DNA of 64,000 bases, taken from NCBI GenBank assembly GCA_051294375.1, contig CM119269.1:19038418-19102417 (forward strand), in the 5' to 3' direction. Made by a program: the position numbers and the translations under genes. This DNA comes from Paraspadella gotoi. Lineage: Eukaryota > Chaetognatha. This document shows positions 21,515-33,830 of the stretch, piece after piece (positions within the stretch are counted from its first letter, which is position 1; each line of letters opens with the position of its first letter). Under the pieces are notes generated by a model, which did not search any database, was not told the origin of the DNA, and was given only the letters and a program-made list of their open reading frames with translations.

Positions 21515-24500
21515 CCCCTCCCCGCCCCGTCCCGCCTCCCGCGGCCTGCTTGCCCGCGTCCCTTCCCCGCCCGCCGCCGTGCCTCCGCTGCCGCGCGCCC
21601 CCTGGTGTGGCCGCCTCGCCGGGGCTCGGGTCCCCTTGTCGCCCTCCCTCCTGCCCCGCTCCGCCGCCCGGCGCCCGGCGCCGCTCCGGCCCCGTGCCCG
21701 CCGCGGCCCCCGCTGCGGGCCCCGCCTCCGGCCGGCGTCCCTGCTTGGTCCCTGGCCCGTGTAGGTCCCGCTGCCCGCCTGTCGCGCGGCCGGGCCGGGT
21801 GCGGCCGGCCCGCTCCGTGTGCCTTCCGTCCCCCTGCCGTCCCGCTCCCCTTCGGGGCCGCCCCGCGGCCCCGCGGGCCGCCCCTCGCCCCGCCCCCGCG
21901 GCGCCGGCTCTGCCGGCTGCCCTCCTTGCCCTTCCTTGCCCCTCTATCCCTCCCTCCCCTTCCGCCCGCCCCGCGCCGTGTTACGCCGCCGCCCTGGCGC
22001 CGGCGCCGCTGCTGCGGCGCCCGCCGTTTGCTGCCCGTGCCGGCGCTGCCGGCGCGCCGGGGGCGTCGCGCCGCGCTGGCGTCGCTGGTCCTCTCGGCCG
22101 CGTCTCTCCGCGTCGCCGCGGTGCCGGGGGCTCGCGGTTTTGGCCGGTCGCCCTTTGTTTTTCTCCCGGCTTCTTTGTTCTTTTTGGTTCCTTGCCTTCC
22201 CCTGTCGCCTCGTTGCTGTTCCCCTTTTCGCCCTTTCCGTCTTTCTCGGTCCCCCGGGCGCGCCCTGTTTCTCTTCCTCTTTTTCTTCCTCCCGCTCTTC
22301 CTCTCCCTGTCTAGTCTCATTCTCCCTCCTTCCTCTTTTCCTCAGGCCCGTCCCGCTCTGGTCTTGTTTTCCCTCCTCTTTCTCCACGCCCTCCGCTTTG
22401 CCCCGACCTTGCCTCTTTCCTTCCTGTGTTCCCTCTCTCCTTGCCTTCCGTGCTGTTGCCCCCGCTCGGTTTGTTTGCCCTCCCTTCTCCCGCTCGCCCT
22501 TCTCTTCTTCTCCTTCTCTGTCCGCTCTCTTTCCCTGCGCCGTCCTTTTCCCCTGGCCTGTTCCTCCTGCCCGGTCCCCCTTGCCCCTTTTCTTTTCCTT
22601 TAGTTCTCTTCCGCCCACCTCCTTTGCCTGCTCCCTTGCCGCTCCGGCCCGCTCCCTCCCCTTCCTGCCGGCTGCGCTCGCTTTTCGCCTTTCTTTCCCT
22701 TCTGTTGACCCGTCGTTCCCCTCTTCCGTCGGCTGCGGTTCTGTCTTCGTCGGTCGCCGCCGGGGCCTGTCCCGCTCGGCCGCGCCTGGGCTCCCTTCCT
22801 TCGCTCTGGCGCCGTCTCCCGTCCTGCCTTCCTCCCCTCCGATTTCTCGCTCCCCCTCTCTCCTCGTTCCCTGCTTTCTTTGTCCCTTCGTTTCCTTTCT
22901 CCGTTCCTTTCCCCTCCTCCCCTTCGTCTTCCTGTCTCTCCCTTCCTTGTCTCATTCTTCTTCCTTCCTCTTCTTCTCTTCCCTCTGCGTCCCTTGCCGC
23001 CTCTCTCGGTGGGCGTTCCCCCCGTGCTGGCCGCGCTGCCCGTAGGCCCGCGCGCCCTCGCCCCCGGCCCTCCCGCCCTCTGCCGGTTGGCCCTCCGGCC
23101 TTCCTCCGTCGTTGCTTGCCGCCCGCCCCCGCCCCTCTGCTGCCCTTCTCCGCTGCTCCTCTCCCCGGCGGCCTCACTGCCGTCGGCATCTTGGGGGCCC
23201 GGCGCTTTGCCTTGCCCTGCCCAGGCCGCCGCCCGTCGCCCCCGCTCCGTCGCCCGCGCGCCCCTCGGGCGTCGGTGGCCTCCCCCCCCCTGCCGTTTCT
23301 CCGCGGCCCCTTGGTGCCGGCGGCCTCCTTCGCCTCCCCCTCCCCCCGGTCCGGCGGTTCTCGCCCCGGTGTCGTCTGGCCGTTGCCGCGGGGCCGCGCT
23401 TGGGGCGCTTACCCGCCGCCTGTTCCCTCGGTGTTCCCGCCTTGCTCCGCCGCTCCGGGCCGCTATCTCTTGCCCGGTTCTCTCCTCCTCCCTCTCCCTG
23501 TCTCTTCCTTGGTGCGCCCGCATCCGCCCCCACCCCGCCCCCCTTTCCGGCGCCCCTGCCATTCCCCTGGCGCCTGCCCTTTTCCGCCCCCCCACCCTCC
23601 CGCGCCTGCCTCCCGTTGGTCCGCCACTTTCCCCCCCCCCCTTCCCATGCCGCGCCGCCCGCCCTCTTCCCCTCCGGCGGGGGCTGTCTTGGTGGCCTCC
23701 CCCCCGTTCTCGCCGGCCCTTGGTGCCGTTGCCGGCCCGTCCTTCGCCTCCCCCCGCCCCCGGATCCGGGGTTCTCCCCGGTGAAGTCGTCTGGCCCGTT
23801 CCGCGGGCCGGGCGTGCTTCCCCGCGCCTGTTCCCTCGGTGTTCCCGCCTGCCTCCGCCGCTCCGGGCCTGCTTCTCTTGTGCGTTCTGTCTTCCCTCTT
23901 CTCCTCTGTTTCCCTTGTCTCTGTCCGTCGTAGGCGTCTTCTGTCTTCCCTCACTCTCTCCTTCTCCTCCCTGCCTTGGCTTGGTTTTCTCTTGCGTTGG
24001 CCCTTTCTCTTCCCGCTGCGCCTCCCTTCCGCCTCGCCTTCCTCCCCTTTTTTTCTATCTTGTCCAGCCCCCATCTATCCGCCCTCTCCGCTGCCTTCGC
24101 CTGCCTGCTTCTTCCTGGCTGGTGCCTCTCTTCTGGCGTGCCTCGTGGCGTGGTCAGGGCTTTTCTGGTCCTCCCGCCCGATTGCGGGCCGCAGTGTGCC
24201 GCGCCCTGTCTCGGGCGGCGCCCGCGCCCGAGCGGCCGGCGCCTCCGGCGGCGGCGCGCGCCGGCCGGCCCCCTCCTTCGCTGGCCCCGCTGCCCCTGCC
24301 TCCTGCGCGCCCCTGGTGCGCTCACGCCCCGTCGTTTCTTCCGGCCCGCGTTCCCCGGCCTGTTCCGTCCCTCTTCTTTCTGTTTTGTTTTTGATAACAT
24401 TTTTTTTTTGGTTGCCGGCCTGTTTTTGCGGCCGCTGGCGCGTTTTCTGTTATCGTTCCGCCCGGCCCGCTTTCCCTCGTTCGTGCCTCTGCTCCTCTTC

Positions 24501-27500
24501 TGGTTCCCCTCTCGCGTCGTTTGTCGTCGCCGTCGGTCCCTCTCTGCTCTTCCCTCCGCTCTCCGCGTTGCTCCTCCGTTGCCCCGGCCCGCCGCCGCCG
24601 CCCTGCCTTTCCTTTTTCCTCCCTCTCTTTTGTCCTTTTTTTCCTTCCTCATCTCCCGCCGACCCCCGCTGCTCCCGCGCCCCTCGGCCCTTTGGACCTT
24701 CCCGCCCTCCCCTCTTTTGCCTTCGCTCCCCGCCCCCGGCTCCCCGCCGGGTCGCGGGCGCCCGGGGCCCGACCCCCCGCTTTCCGCCCCTTTTGTCGCC
24801 GCTGCTTTCCTTTGTTTCCCCCTGCCCTCCCCCCTTGCCCAGCGGTGCCCTCCCCGCCCCCCCTTCCCCCCCACCGCCCCTGTCTTTCCTTCCTGCCCGC
24901 CCCGGACCTTTCTAGCTCGGTTCCCCGTGCCCGCGCGCCTGCGTCGCAGTCTCGCGCCCTTCCGCGTCTCTTTTTTTTTTCCTTCCTCCGCGCGCCCGTC
25001 GTCGCCTCCTCTCCCTCTCGTTCGGCTGCCCGGTGCCGCGGGTCGCTGCCGCCGGTTGCCGCTGCCTGCCTCCGGGGCTCCGCCTTTTCCCACTTTGGCG
25101 CCCCTGTTGGCCGCCCTGCGTGGCCCGCGGCCGCCGGCCCGCTTGGCTCCCCGCCCGCCTGGCTTCCCCGGTTTGCCCGCCTTCCCTCGCGCCCTTCCCT
25201 CCTCCGTCGTGCCGGCCCTTTGCGCTGGCTTCGCGCGGCCTGCGCCGCCCGTCGCTGCGCCCGCCTGTCCTCGCCGCCCGCTCCCGGCCGCGCCGGCGCG
25301 CCCCGCCGCGCCCTGCCGTCGTTCCCGGCCGCCCGGCCCTCTTGGTGCTGGGCCCTTGTTGCCGCGTGGGTGTCGCCGCCCGTTTGGCTGGCGCGGCTTC
25401 CCCTCTGTCCTCCGCCCTCCCCTTTTTCCCCTCCCCGTTTTCGTTTGCCTCCTTTCGCCCTCGCGCGCTCCTTTCCCTTGCCCCGCTTCTGTCTGCCTGG
25501 GCGCTTTTCTTCCCCTTTCTTTTGTTTCCTCTCGCGCCCCGCCTTTTTCCCGCCGCGCTTTTCTCTTTCCTGCTTTCTTGCCGTTTCGCCTCGTCCTTTT
25601 TTTTGCCGCCTCCTCCTTTCGCTTTTTTTCTTTTGCCCTCGCCTCCTTTTTTCCTCTTCTCTCTGCCTCCTTTTTTTCCATTTTCTTCCTTGTGTTTTTT
25701 TTTGGTTGTTTTTTTTTCCCCGCCTCCGTTTGCCCTTTTTTTCCGTCCTTTTCCGCACCTCCGCGTCCTCCTCCTCTCTCCATCCCGTTCTCGCCTCTGT
25801 TTCCGCCTCCGGTTCCCTCGGTCCTCCCCCGTCCGGCCCGTTTTCCCCTTCTCCCTCCCCTTTTCACCGCCGCTCCTGGCTATCGCCCTTCCCTTCTCTT
25901 CCTCGCCTCGCCCCCTGCCTCCTCCTGCCCTCCCTCCCTCTGCCGCGCCCGGCCGGCTCCTTGGGCGCGGCCCTTTCCCTCCCCCCTGCTGCCACCTTCC
26001 CCTTGTGTCCCTCCTCCCTCTTCCGCCCTCCTTCCTCGGCTCCCGCCCTGCCCTTTTTCCTTGCCGTCTTTTCCCTTCCTGTTCATGCTCTCTCCTGTGC
26101 ACCCTTCTCTTTCCGCCCTCTGTCTCCACTCTCCGCTCCGCTTCCTCCTGGTCCGTCTTCTCCTCTTCGGTCCCCTAACTCCCTCCCTGGATCTCACCCT
26201 TCCCCCACTTCTCCTTTCCACCCGTTTCTGTCCCGCCCTCTTCCTCTTCGCCTCTTCTGCCTTTTTTCTTCCTTGCTTCTCCCCGGCCTGCTGTGTGCTC
26301 TCGCTTCGCCACCCTCGGGCCGCCTTGTCGTCTCCCTTTGTGTTGCGCGCCCTCTCTCTCTCTCTCTCTCCTCTTCGCCTCCTCCGCTGGCGTCGTCCTT
26401 TCTCCTCTCTCCCTGTGCCCCGTCTTCCTTCTTTCCCCCGTCCTCCCCCGCCCCGGGCGTCTCCTTCTCCTTCTCGCCCCGGCCTCTCCTCCTGCTCTTT
26501 CCTCTCCCTGCCCCCCGTCCTTTGTTGTCCCCTTTCCCCAGCCCTCTCGTTTCTTTTTTCCCTCCCTCGCCTTTACTCTGGTTGTCATACCATTTCCTCC
26601 TCCCGGTTCCTTGCGTCTCTCTTGCCCACACTCCCGCCTTTTTCCCCGGCGCCCTCCTCCCCACCGGTCCTTTTTTGTTCTGTCTCCTTCCCCGTTCCTT
26701 CGCCGGGTCCCCTTCCCTTCGGTTTTTCGGGTTCTTTATTCACCGTATCGCTGGTTCCCCCCCTCCGTTCCTCGTCTTTTCCTTTTTTCCCCGCCCTCGC
26801 CCTCCCTTTCGTTTCTTTTGGCCCCGTTCTCCTTTTCTTGCCCTACCCTTTCCCGCGTTCCCGCCGCCCGCCCGTCCCCGCCCCCTGTCGCTTCCTTCCC
26901 TGGGTTTTTTTTTTTTTTCCCTCGCGCTTCTCCCTTCGGGCCTCCCTGCGGCCCCCTGTTGCTCCGCGAGGCGCCCTGCTTGCGCCGCGCTGCGCCGTTT
27001 GGGGCTGCGCCGCGCGGGTCCAGCGCGGCTGCGCGCGGGTCCGCCCCCGCCGGTCCGTCGCCGGTCCCCCTGGTTCTGCGGGTTCCGCGCCCGCTTTTCG
27101 TCCGCCCGCTTCGGTCGCGGCCGCGGCCCGTTGCCCGCCTCTTTCTCTCTCCTCTCTCTCTCTCTTTTTCTTCTCCTCTTTTGTTTTCTCTCTTTTTGTT
27201 TCCTCTCTTCCTCCCATCTTTCTCACGGTTCCTCCGTTCCTGCTTCTCTGTTTTTTCCTTACTTTCCTCGCGTTTTCTGCCTTTTTCTCCCTTGCGCCGC
27301 GTCTCCTGACTCTCATTTCTTCCCCCTTCCCTGCACCCCGCCGCCCTCTTCCCCGTTCCGTCCTTCGCCCCTCCGCGCCGCCCTGCCATGCCCCTCTCCT
27401 TATTGCCCTGGCTCTCCCGCCTGCCCCCGCCCATTTTCTTCGTCCGCGGCTGCCGTCCTTTTCGTTGGTGTTCTCGTCGCTGTCGTGGTTGATGTCAGTC

Positions 27501-28365
27501 GGTCGTCGTACAGTCGCGTTCCTCCTCGTCCGTCGTTTACTCGTCTTTCGACCGCGGCTCCTTTCTCCCGGGTCGCTCTGCCCTTGGCCGGGGCCCGCCC
27601 ATTTGGCTGGCCCTCGCGCGCGCGCGCGCGCCGCGCGAGCGCGCGCGCGCGCGCGCCCGCGCGCGCGCGCGCGCGCGCGCGCGCGCGACCGCGCGCGGCG
27701 CCACGCCCGTGCCGCTTCCGTTTCTGGTGCTGTCCCGCTTGCCCGTGCCTCGCTTCCCCTCCCTCCTGGTTTCCCTCTTCGGCTTTACCACCCCGCACGC
27801 GAGCCGTGGGCGCCAGCGCAGCGCGCGCGCGACGCGCGCGGCCGAGGCGCGCGCGAGCGCGCGCGCGCGCGCGCGCGCGCGCGCGCGCGCGCGCGCGCGC
27901 GTGCTGCTCGCCGCTCCTTTCTTGGTCTTTTCGCCCCTTCCTTCGCCGCTGCCCTGGCGCTGCCGCGCCCGTCGGCCCCCGTCCCGTGCCGGGCTTACGT
28001 TCGTTCCCCTGTTTGTTGCCCCTCCTTTCCCGATTTGCCCTGTTTCTTTGCTTGCTCCTACCACCGACTCCCGTCTCTCCTCCCTCTCCCCTCTTCCCCT
28101 CCTCCCTTTTTTCCCTCCCGTCGCTCTCCTCTTACTCTTTGACCTTTCTCGGCTTTTCTTTTTTTCTCTCTCTCTCCCTCTCTCTTTTTTACTTTCCTCT
28201 CTCATCCACCTCTCTTTTCTCTCTCCTCTCTCTCCTCTCTCTCTCTCCCCCTCTCGTTCTTCTCCCCCTCTCTCTCCCTCTCCGCGCTTGGTACTGTCCC
28301 CGGCCCGACCCCCGGCGTCTTTCCCTCTTCTCTTTTGCCTTTCTCCTCTCTCTCCCCACCCCGGC
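21515..28365 (-). repeat. Reverse arm of a folded-back, A-depleted copy of 10525-17530 (likely assembly artefact)
   Basis: This arm is the reverse complement of the upstream locus with nearly every A on the + strand written as C. Anchors: 21535-21770 equals reversed transporter exon 5 (17290-17514), 23285-23470 and 23690-23880 equal the two reversed SINEs, about 24420-24460 equals reversed 14540-14600, and 28285-28350 equals reversed 10540-10605. CT repeats that read GA in reverse become GC runs (27610-27690, 27825-27900). Whole 60-base stretches such as 22861-22920 and 23281-23340 contain no A. Long frames on both strands are open only because every stop codon, on either strand, needs an A in the + sequence. 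Confidence 0.9.
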
Positions 28366-31300
28366 GGCGGACGGCCGCGCGCGCTGCGCCGCCCCCGCGC
28401 CTCGTACCCGCCGGCCTTGGGCTTACGTGTGCCCCTCCCCGCGGTCGTTTCGTGTGCGCGCGCGGGGCGCGCGCGCGGGGCGCGCGCCGCGAGCGCGCGC
28501 GCGCGCCCGCGCGCGTGACGCGCGCGCCGCGCCCTTCTGTCGAGCGTGCGCCGCGCGCGCCCCGCCCGCCTCTCCCTTCCTCTCCTCTTCGCTCGCCTTT
28601 CTGGTCCCCGTGCTGCTGGTTCACGCCATTTGCTCTTGCTTCGCTCCTTTTTCTCTGTGTGCTTCTTCCCTCCCATCCCCCACTTTCCCTTTCCCTTCTT
28701 GTAATCCCCTTCCCGCCCTCCTCGGCCGTCCCGTGGCACTTTTGTCCCGCTGTCTCGTCCGCTCCCGTCACTTCGTCGCGCACGGCCGTTTCGCCCGCCC
28801 CCGCCATTTGCTCTGGCGCGCCCTCTCTCGGTCTCTCTCTCGTCTCTCTCTCCTCTCTCTCTCTCCTCTCTCTTCTCTCTCCTCTCTGCTCTCTCTCTCT
28901 CCTCTCTCTTCTCTTTCTCCCTCGCTCTTCTTTTTTTCCCGCTCCGATGTAACCCCGGCTTTCGGTCGCGCGTTGCCTGTCACCTGCCCTCACCCCGCCC
29001 CTCGCCTCTTCCCTTTCTTTTTCTCTCTCCTCTCTCTCGTCTCTCTCTCTAATCCCTCTCTCTATTCTCTTTCTCTCTCTCCTCTCTCTCTCTCTGCTCT
29101 CCTCTCTCTCTCTCTCGTCCCTCCCTTTTTCTTCTTTTCCCGTCCCCTTCCTTCGCGACGTGCGCCCGTACGCCTTGCTCCCGCCGCCGGACCCGCCGAC
29201 CGCTTCTGCCCGACGCAGCCGCCGGCCGCCGCCACGCACCCCCCGCCGCGCCGCGCCCCCCGCCGCCTGGCCGCTCGCCCTCGCACCGTTTCGTTTTTTT
29301 TTTTTTCCGTCGTCGGCCCTTTCCCCTGCTCGTTTTCCTTTTGTTCCTTTTCTTCTGCCTTCGTTGCTCCGTACGCGTTTCCCGTTTTCGCTTGGCTTTT
29401 TCCTTATCCGTTTCCTCCCTCTCTTCATGCGCCTTCTGCTCCCATTGATCCCTTCCTCCCCGCGACTGCCGCCTGCCCGCGGCCGCCGGCCCGGACGGCC
29501 CCTCGCCCGATGGCGGCAGCGCGCGACCCCCCCGCGCGCCCCGCGCAGCCATCCCCGCGCGCGCGCGCGCGCGCCGCAACACGCTGCTTGTCCCGGTTCC
29601 TCTTCCGCGCCGCGCCCTCGGGCTGCCTCCCATCTGCTCTGCCCCTCGCCGCCCCGTTTGCCCTCGACCTGCCCATTGCCGTTGGCCTTCCCCTCTCTCC
29701 TCCTCGCATTCCGCCCTTCTCTTTCTCCCTCCACGCCCTTCTCTCTCTTCTCCCTCTTTCTTCCTCGCGGCATCACCCTCTCGCGCGCCCCTCCCTTTTC
29801 TGCCCGCCGTGCGCCTTCTGCGCGTGCCCGCCCTTTTCCTTCATCGCCCCGTTTCTTTTTTTTTTTCCTTTTTTGTCTTTCTTCTTCAACTCTTTTTTCA
29901 CATTTTACTTTCCCGCCCCTGTTTCGCCCGGTGTCCCCTCCCGCCCTTTCTTTCTTTTCCTTTTCCCCTTACCCATCCGCTTCACGCGTTTTTGGGTCCC
30001 CCCATCGACCTGGACTACCCGCACCCCTCCTTCCTTGGTGGCCCCTTGCACTTCCCGGTGTTACCTTCGCCTCCCCTGGCCGCGGTGTATTCTGTCTCCT
30101 TTTTCCACACACTCTTCTTTTTTCCCTCTACTACTCCCCTGCCCTTTCTGTTCTGCCCTTTCGTCCCCCCTCTCTTCATCTCTTGCTTTACCCTCACCTC
30201 ATACTTGCTGTGCCCCTTTACCCTTCCTTGTTTCCTTTGCTCTTACCTCCGTTTTTACTTCTGCGCTGCTGTTGCTCTCCTTCTCCTTCCCTCCTGTGCT
30301 TGTGCTGCGTTTCCAGCCTTCCTCCTTGTTTCCCTCTTTTTCTTTTTCTCTTTTCTCCCGGTTTTCGCTCCTCTCTATTCTTCTCTCACCTCTCTCTCTC
30401 TCTACTACTCTTTGTTTTTTGTCTCCCCCCCCTTCGCCCCACCTCTGTCCTCGTTTTTCTCCTCGCATCTCTCCTTCCTGTTCGACCCGTCACTTCCTCC
30501 CACCATCCTCCTTCTCTACCGCGTCAGCTGCTGGCCCGCCGGGCTGGGCCAGGATCCTTTTTGGCGGGCGCCCGTTACTTTCTGCCTTTTTTTACCCCTC
30601 GGGCTCCGCCTCCCCTGTCCCTCGTCTGTTCTGCTCGGGCCCTCCTGGGGCCCGGTTTCTCCGGGGCACCTTTACTCTCCTGCACCAACTACCTTTTCCC
30701 TCCCTTGCCTGGCACCTTTCCTTTTTTCTTTCTCACTCTTTTTTCCTTCTTTTCTTTTTCCTCTTTTTTTCTCTTTTCTGTTTCCCCCCTGGGCCGTCAC
30801 TCCGTTGGGCTTGCCTTTTCTCTCCCCCTGACGCTTCCCTTTCTCAGCTCCTCGTTTCTTTTGCTTATTCTCTTCTTCCTGTGGGTGCTTCCTTTTTCCT
30901 CTTGGTCTCCATTTTTCGTTTTCTTCACGCCCATGCTTTTCCTTGTTCCACCTGTTGCCGGACTACATTTGCCCCTTTTTCCTGCTTTATTTTCTGACCC
31001 CTTCCTTCTCTTCCCCTCTTCATCTCACTTTTCTGTCTTCTTCTTCTGTTCTTATTTTTTCGCGCCGGCCTTTTCGGCCCCTTACGTCAACCGTGGCCCC
31101 CTTCTTCGGGCCACCCACCCCACCCCTTGCCTCCATGCCCCCATTGCCTTTCGCTCGCTCCTCACCTCTTCTCATGTCCCCTCACTTCCCTTCGTCAGCT
31201 CGTGCCCCACCTGACCGTTTCTTCTCCCCGTCCCTCCTTCCGCTCCCGCTCTTCGCCCTTCCGTTTTCTGCGCTTCCCTCCTGTTCCGCCTTCGCCCTTC

Positions 31301-33009
31301 ATCCCATCATCTTTCCCTTTCCTTTTTTTTTCTCTCGCGCTTTCTCCCTGCGTGCACCTCCCTTTTGGGCTGTTCACCCCGTTTGGCGGTCGCGTTGTCC
31401 CTCTTTTCCTCCAGCTCGCCGCCCGCCTTTTTCGTCACCACCCCGCGTCCACCCCCCTGGCCCACCTACCCCAGCTGTCCGTTTCTCCTGGGCCTCCGTC
31501 CTTTTTCGCGGCTTGTCTCGCCGTCTCGGGCGCGGGCTGCGCCGTCTCTTCCCGGTGCGGTTCTACCTCGACCTGTCGTCTGCACGTCCCGCATCGCCTT
31601 GGTCGCCGCCTCCCTTTCCTCCCGCCTGCGTCGTATTTTCATTTCTCACTTTTTCCTTCTGTCCCCCTGGGACCTCCCTGCCTTTCGTGTCGTCCCACTC
31701 TTTTGTTCGCGTCGTCGCGTCCACCACTTCCTTTCGTCCCACCCTTGTCTCCACTTTTTTTTCAACGTTGTCCGGCCGTCTTCCATCTCCGCCGTCACTT
31801 CGTCACTCTCCACTCGTCCCCTTCCGACCGCCCCGCGCATTGCTCTTTACGCGCCGCCGTTCGCTCGGCGGCCGGACACCCCCCGCGCTCGTCCTTTCTC
31901 GCTTCCTCTCGCCGCCGTCGCGGGTCCCGTGCCCGCGCTCTCCCTTCCTTTTCAATTCCTCCTTCCACGCACTTTTCTTTTTTTTATGGGGGGGGGCGTG
32001 GGGGGGGGGTGGCGGAGCACCGCGCGGCCGTTTTGTTGGGTGCGTGCATGTTTTACCCCCACTTCCTCCGCTTCGCCCCACCTTTGCGTACCCTCGGGTG
32101 TCGGGCCCCTGTCTCCCTACGGCAACTGATGCGGGCCTGGTCCGTTGAGCGCTGGGTTTCACCACTCGTGGAGGGCTGGCGGGCCCCGTGGCGGGCGCTG
32201 GACGCCTCTGGAGTCTTCGTCAGGTGCGGCACTGGCCACCCGGCCCACCACTGCGCAGTTTCGGCCCCACTTCCCATTTGCCTGTCGCGCTTTCGTTCCG
32301 TTGCCCCTGCCTTATCCCCTGCTGTTGCTTCTCTTCTGTTTGCCGTCTCACGTCTTCTTTCTTTCCCGCCTGGCCTCCCCCCTCCTCGCGTCTTACCGCT
32401 CTTCGCCCGTCTTCACCATCCTCGTCCCTCTTGGGAGGCTGCACAGCCACCTCGCCCTCTGTCCGCCCCCCTTCCCTTCCCCCCACCACCACCCCCCCCC
32501 TCCCGCCTTGGCCCTGCCACCATTGCGGGTCACCGGGTGGACGGCCACCCCGCCGTTTCTCCCCTTTGTTTCTCGCGCTCCTTCCTTTGCGGCTGTTTTC
32601 CCGGCTCCTGCTTTTGGCCTGACCTCTCTCGCCTCGCCTGACTTTCGCCCTGCCTGCTCTGTCCTCTTTTATCTCCGCCCTCAGCACTTTTTTCTACTCC
32701 CGGCGTACTCCTTGCGGGCTGCCAGACCACCCCTTACACCACCGCCCTTCTTCCCGCCCGCGACTCTTCACGCCCTCCCTTTCACTCCTCCTTCCGCGCT
32801 GCCTCGTCTCTTTCTTCGCTCGGTTTTTTCCCTTTTTTCTCATTTCTTCTGTTCCTTTTTTTTTTTGCCCCTGGCGCCCCCTCATCCACCCCCTCCACTT
32901 CCTTGCTTCTCACTTTCGCTGCGTTACCCGTCCTCATCCCTCCTGCCGCGCCACGTCCTTCTTGACTCCGTGTTCCATGCCACGCCCGTTCCACCTCTCA
33001 CGCCGTCGC

Positions 33010-33240
33010 GCTGCGCTTCGGCTCAGTGCTGTCCGCGTTCCCGGCGGTTCCGCGCCCCGTCCCTCTTCCCTGCCAGCCGCACGCCCCCGGGCTACGCACC
33101 CCCGCCCATTTGGTGGGCGGCGCCTGCCCTTGCCTCGGCCCCCTGGACAGGCTGCTGCCCGGTTGGTGGTTTTCGTCCCCACTCCTCCCCCCTCCCGTCG
33201 GCACGCTGTCTGTTAGCGTCTCTTCCGTGACATTGTTGTT
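33010..33240 (-). pseudogene. A-depleted copy of SINE 1
   Basis: Corresponds to 15110-15320. The TGTTAGCGTCTCTTC-like and GTTGTTGTTG flanks are still recognisable. Part of the artefactual forward arm. Confidence 0.75.
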
Positions 33241-33316
33241 GTTGGTGGCCCGTGCGTCCCCCCGTTGACAGGCCTGTCGCCTGCTGTGTTTGTGGGCGGC
33301 CGTGCATTCGCCCTGG

Positions 33317-33477
33317 GGGGGGGGGGGGGGGGGGGGGGGGAGGGGGGGGGGGGTGGAGGAGGGGAGGGGGGTGGGGGGGGGGGGGGGGGGGGGGGTGGGG
33401 AGGGGGGGGGGGGGTGGGGGGGGGGAGGGGGGGGGGGGGGTGGGGGGGGGCGGTGGGTGGGGGGGGCGGGGGGGGGT

Positions 33478-33510
<33 letters not shown>

Positions 33511-33515
33511 GGAGG
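33317..33515. other. About 200-base G burst inserted in the forward arm
   Basis: Almost pure G with scattered T, A and C, inserted exactly inside the equivalent of 15400-15415 (TCGCC|AGG...GCATGTCGCC). The upstream locus and the reverse arm have nothing like it, so it is most likely a stalled-signal base-calling artefact and not a G-quadruplex locus. Confidence 0.85.
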
Positions 33516-33599
33516 GAGGGGTGCCAGGCGCCTGTCGCCTGCCGTGTTGTTGTTGCTGTTTGTGGTTGCGGCCGTCGGGCTTCCTCCCCTGCCGCGCCC

Positions 33600-33830
33600 G
33601 TGCTACTTTGTTCTGTGTTCGTGCTCGCCCCGTTCCCTCTCAGCCGTCCCTGCGCTTCGGCTCCGGCTGTCCCCCGCGTTCCCGCGGGTTCACGCGCCCG
33701 TCCCTCTTCCCTGCCGACCGCCCCCGGGCTAGCACCCTGCGGCCCTTTGGGTTTGGGCGGCGCCTGCCTTGCTCCGGCCCTGGGCCGCTGCTGCCGCGTT
33801 TTGGTGGGTTTCGTCCCCCATCATACCCCT
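33600..33830 (-). pseudogene. A-depleted copy of SINE 2
   Basis: Corresponds to 15490-15715. GGGCTAGCACCCTGCGGCCC and TTTGGGTTTGGGCGGCGCC are damaged forms of the T-arm region. Confidence 0.75.

Noticed and set aside
27600-27900. Z-DNA-forming (GC)n microsatellites
   Set aside because: They are the A-to-C image of (GA)n read from the reversed (CT)n tracts at 10998-11112 and 11212-11273.
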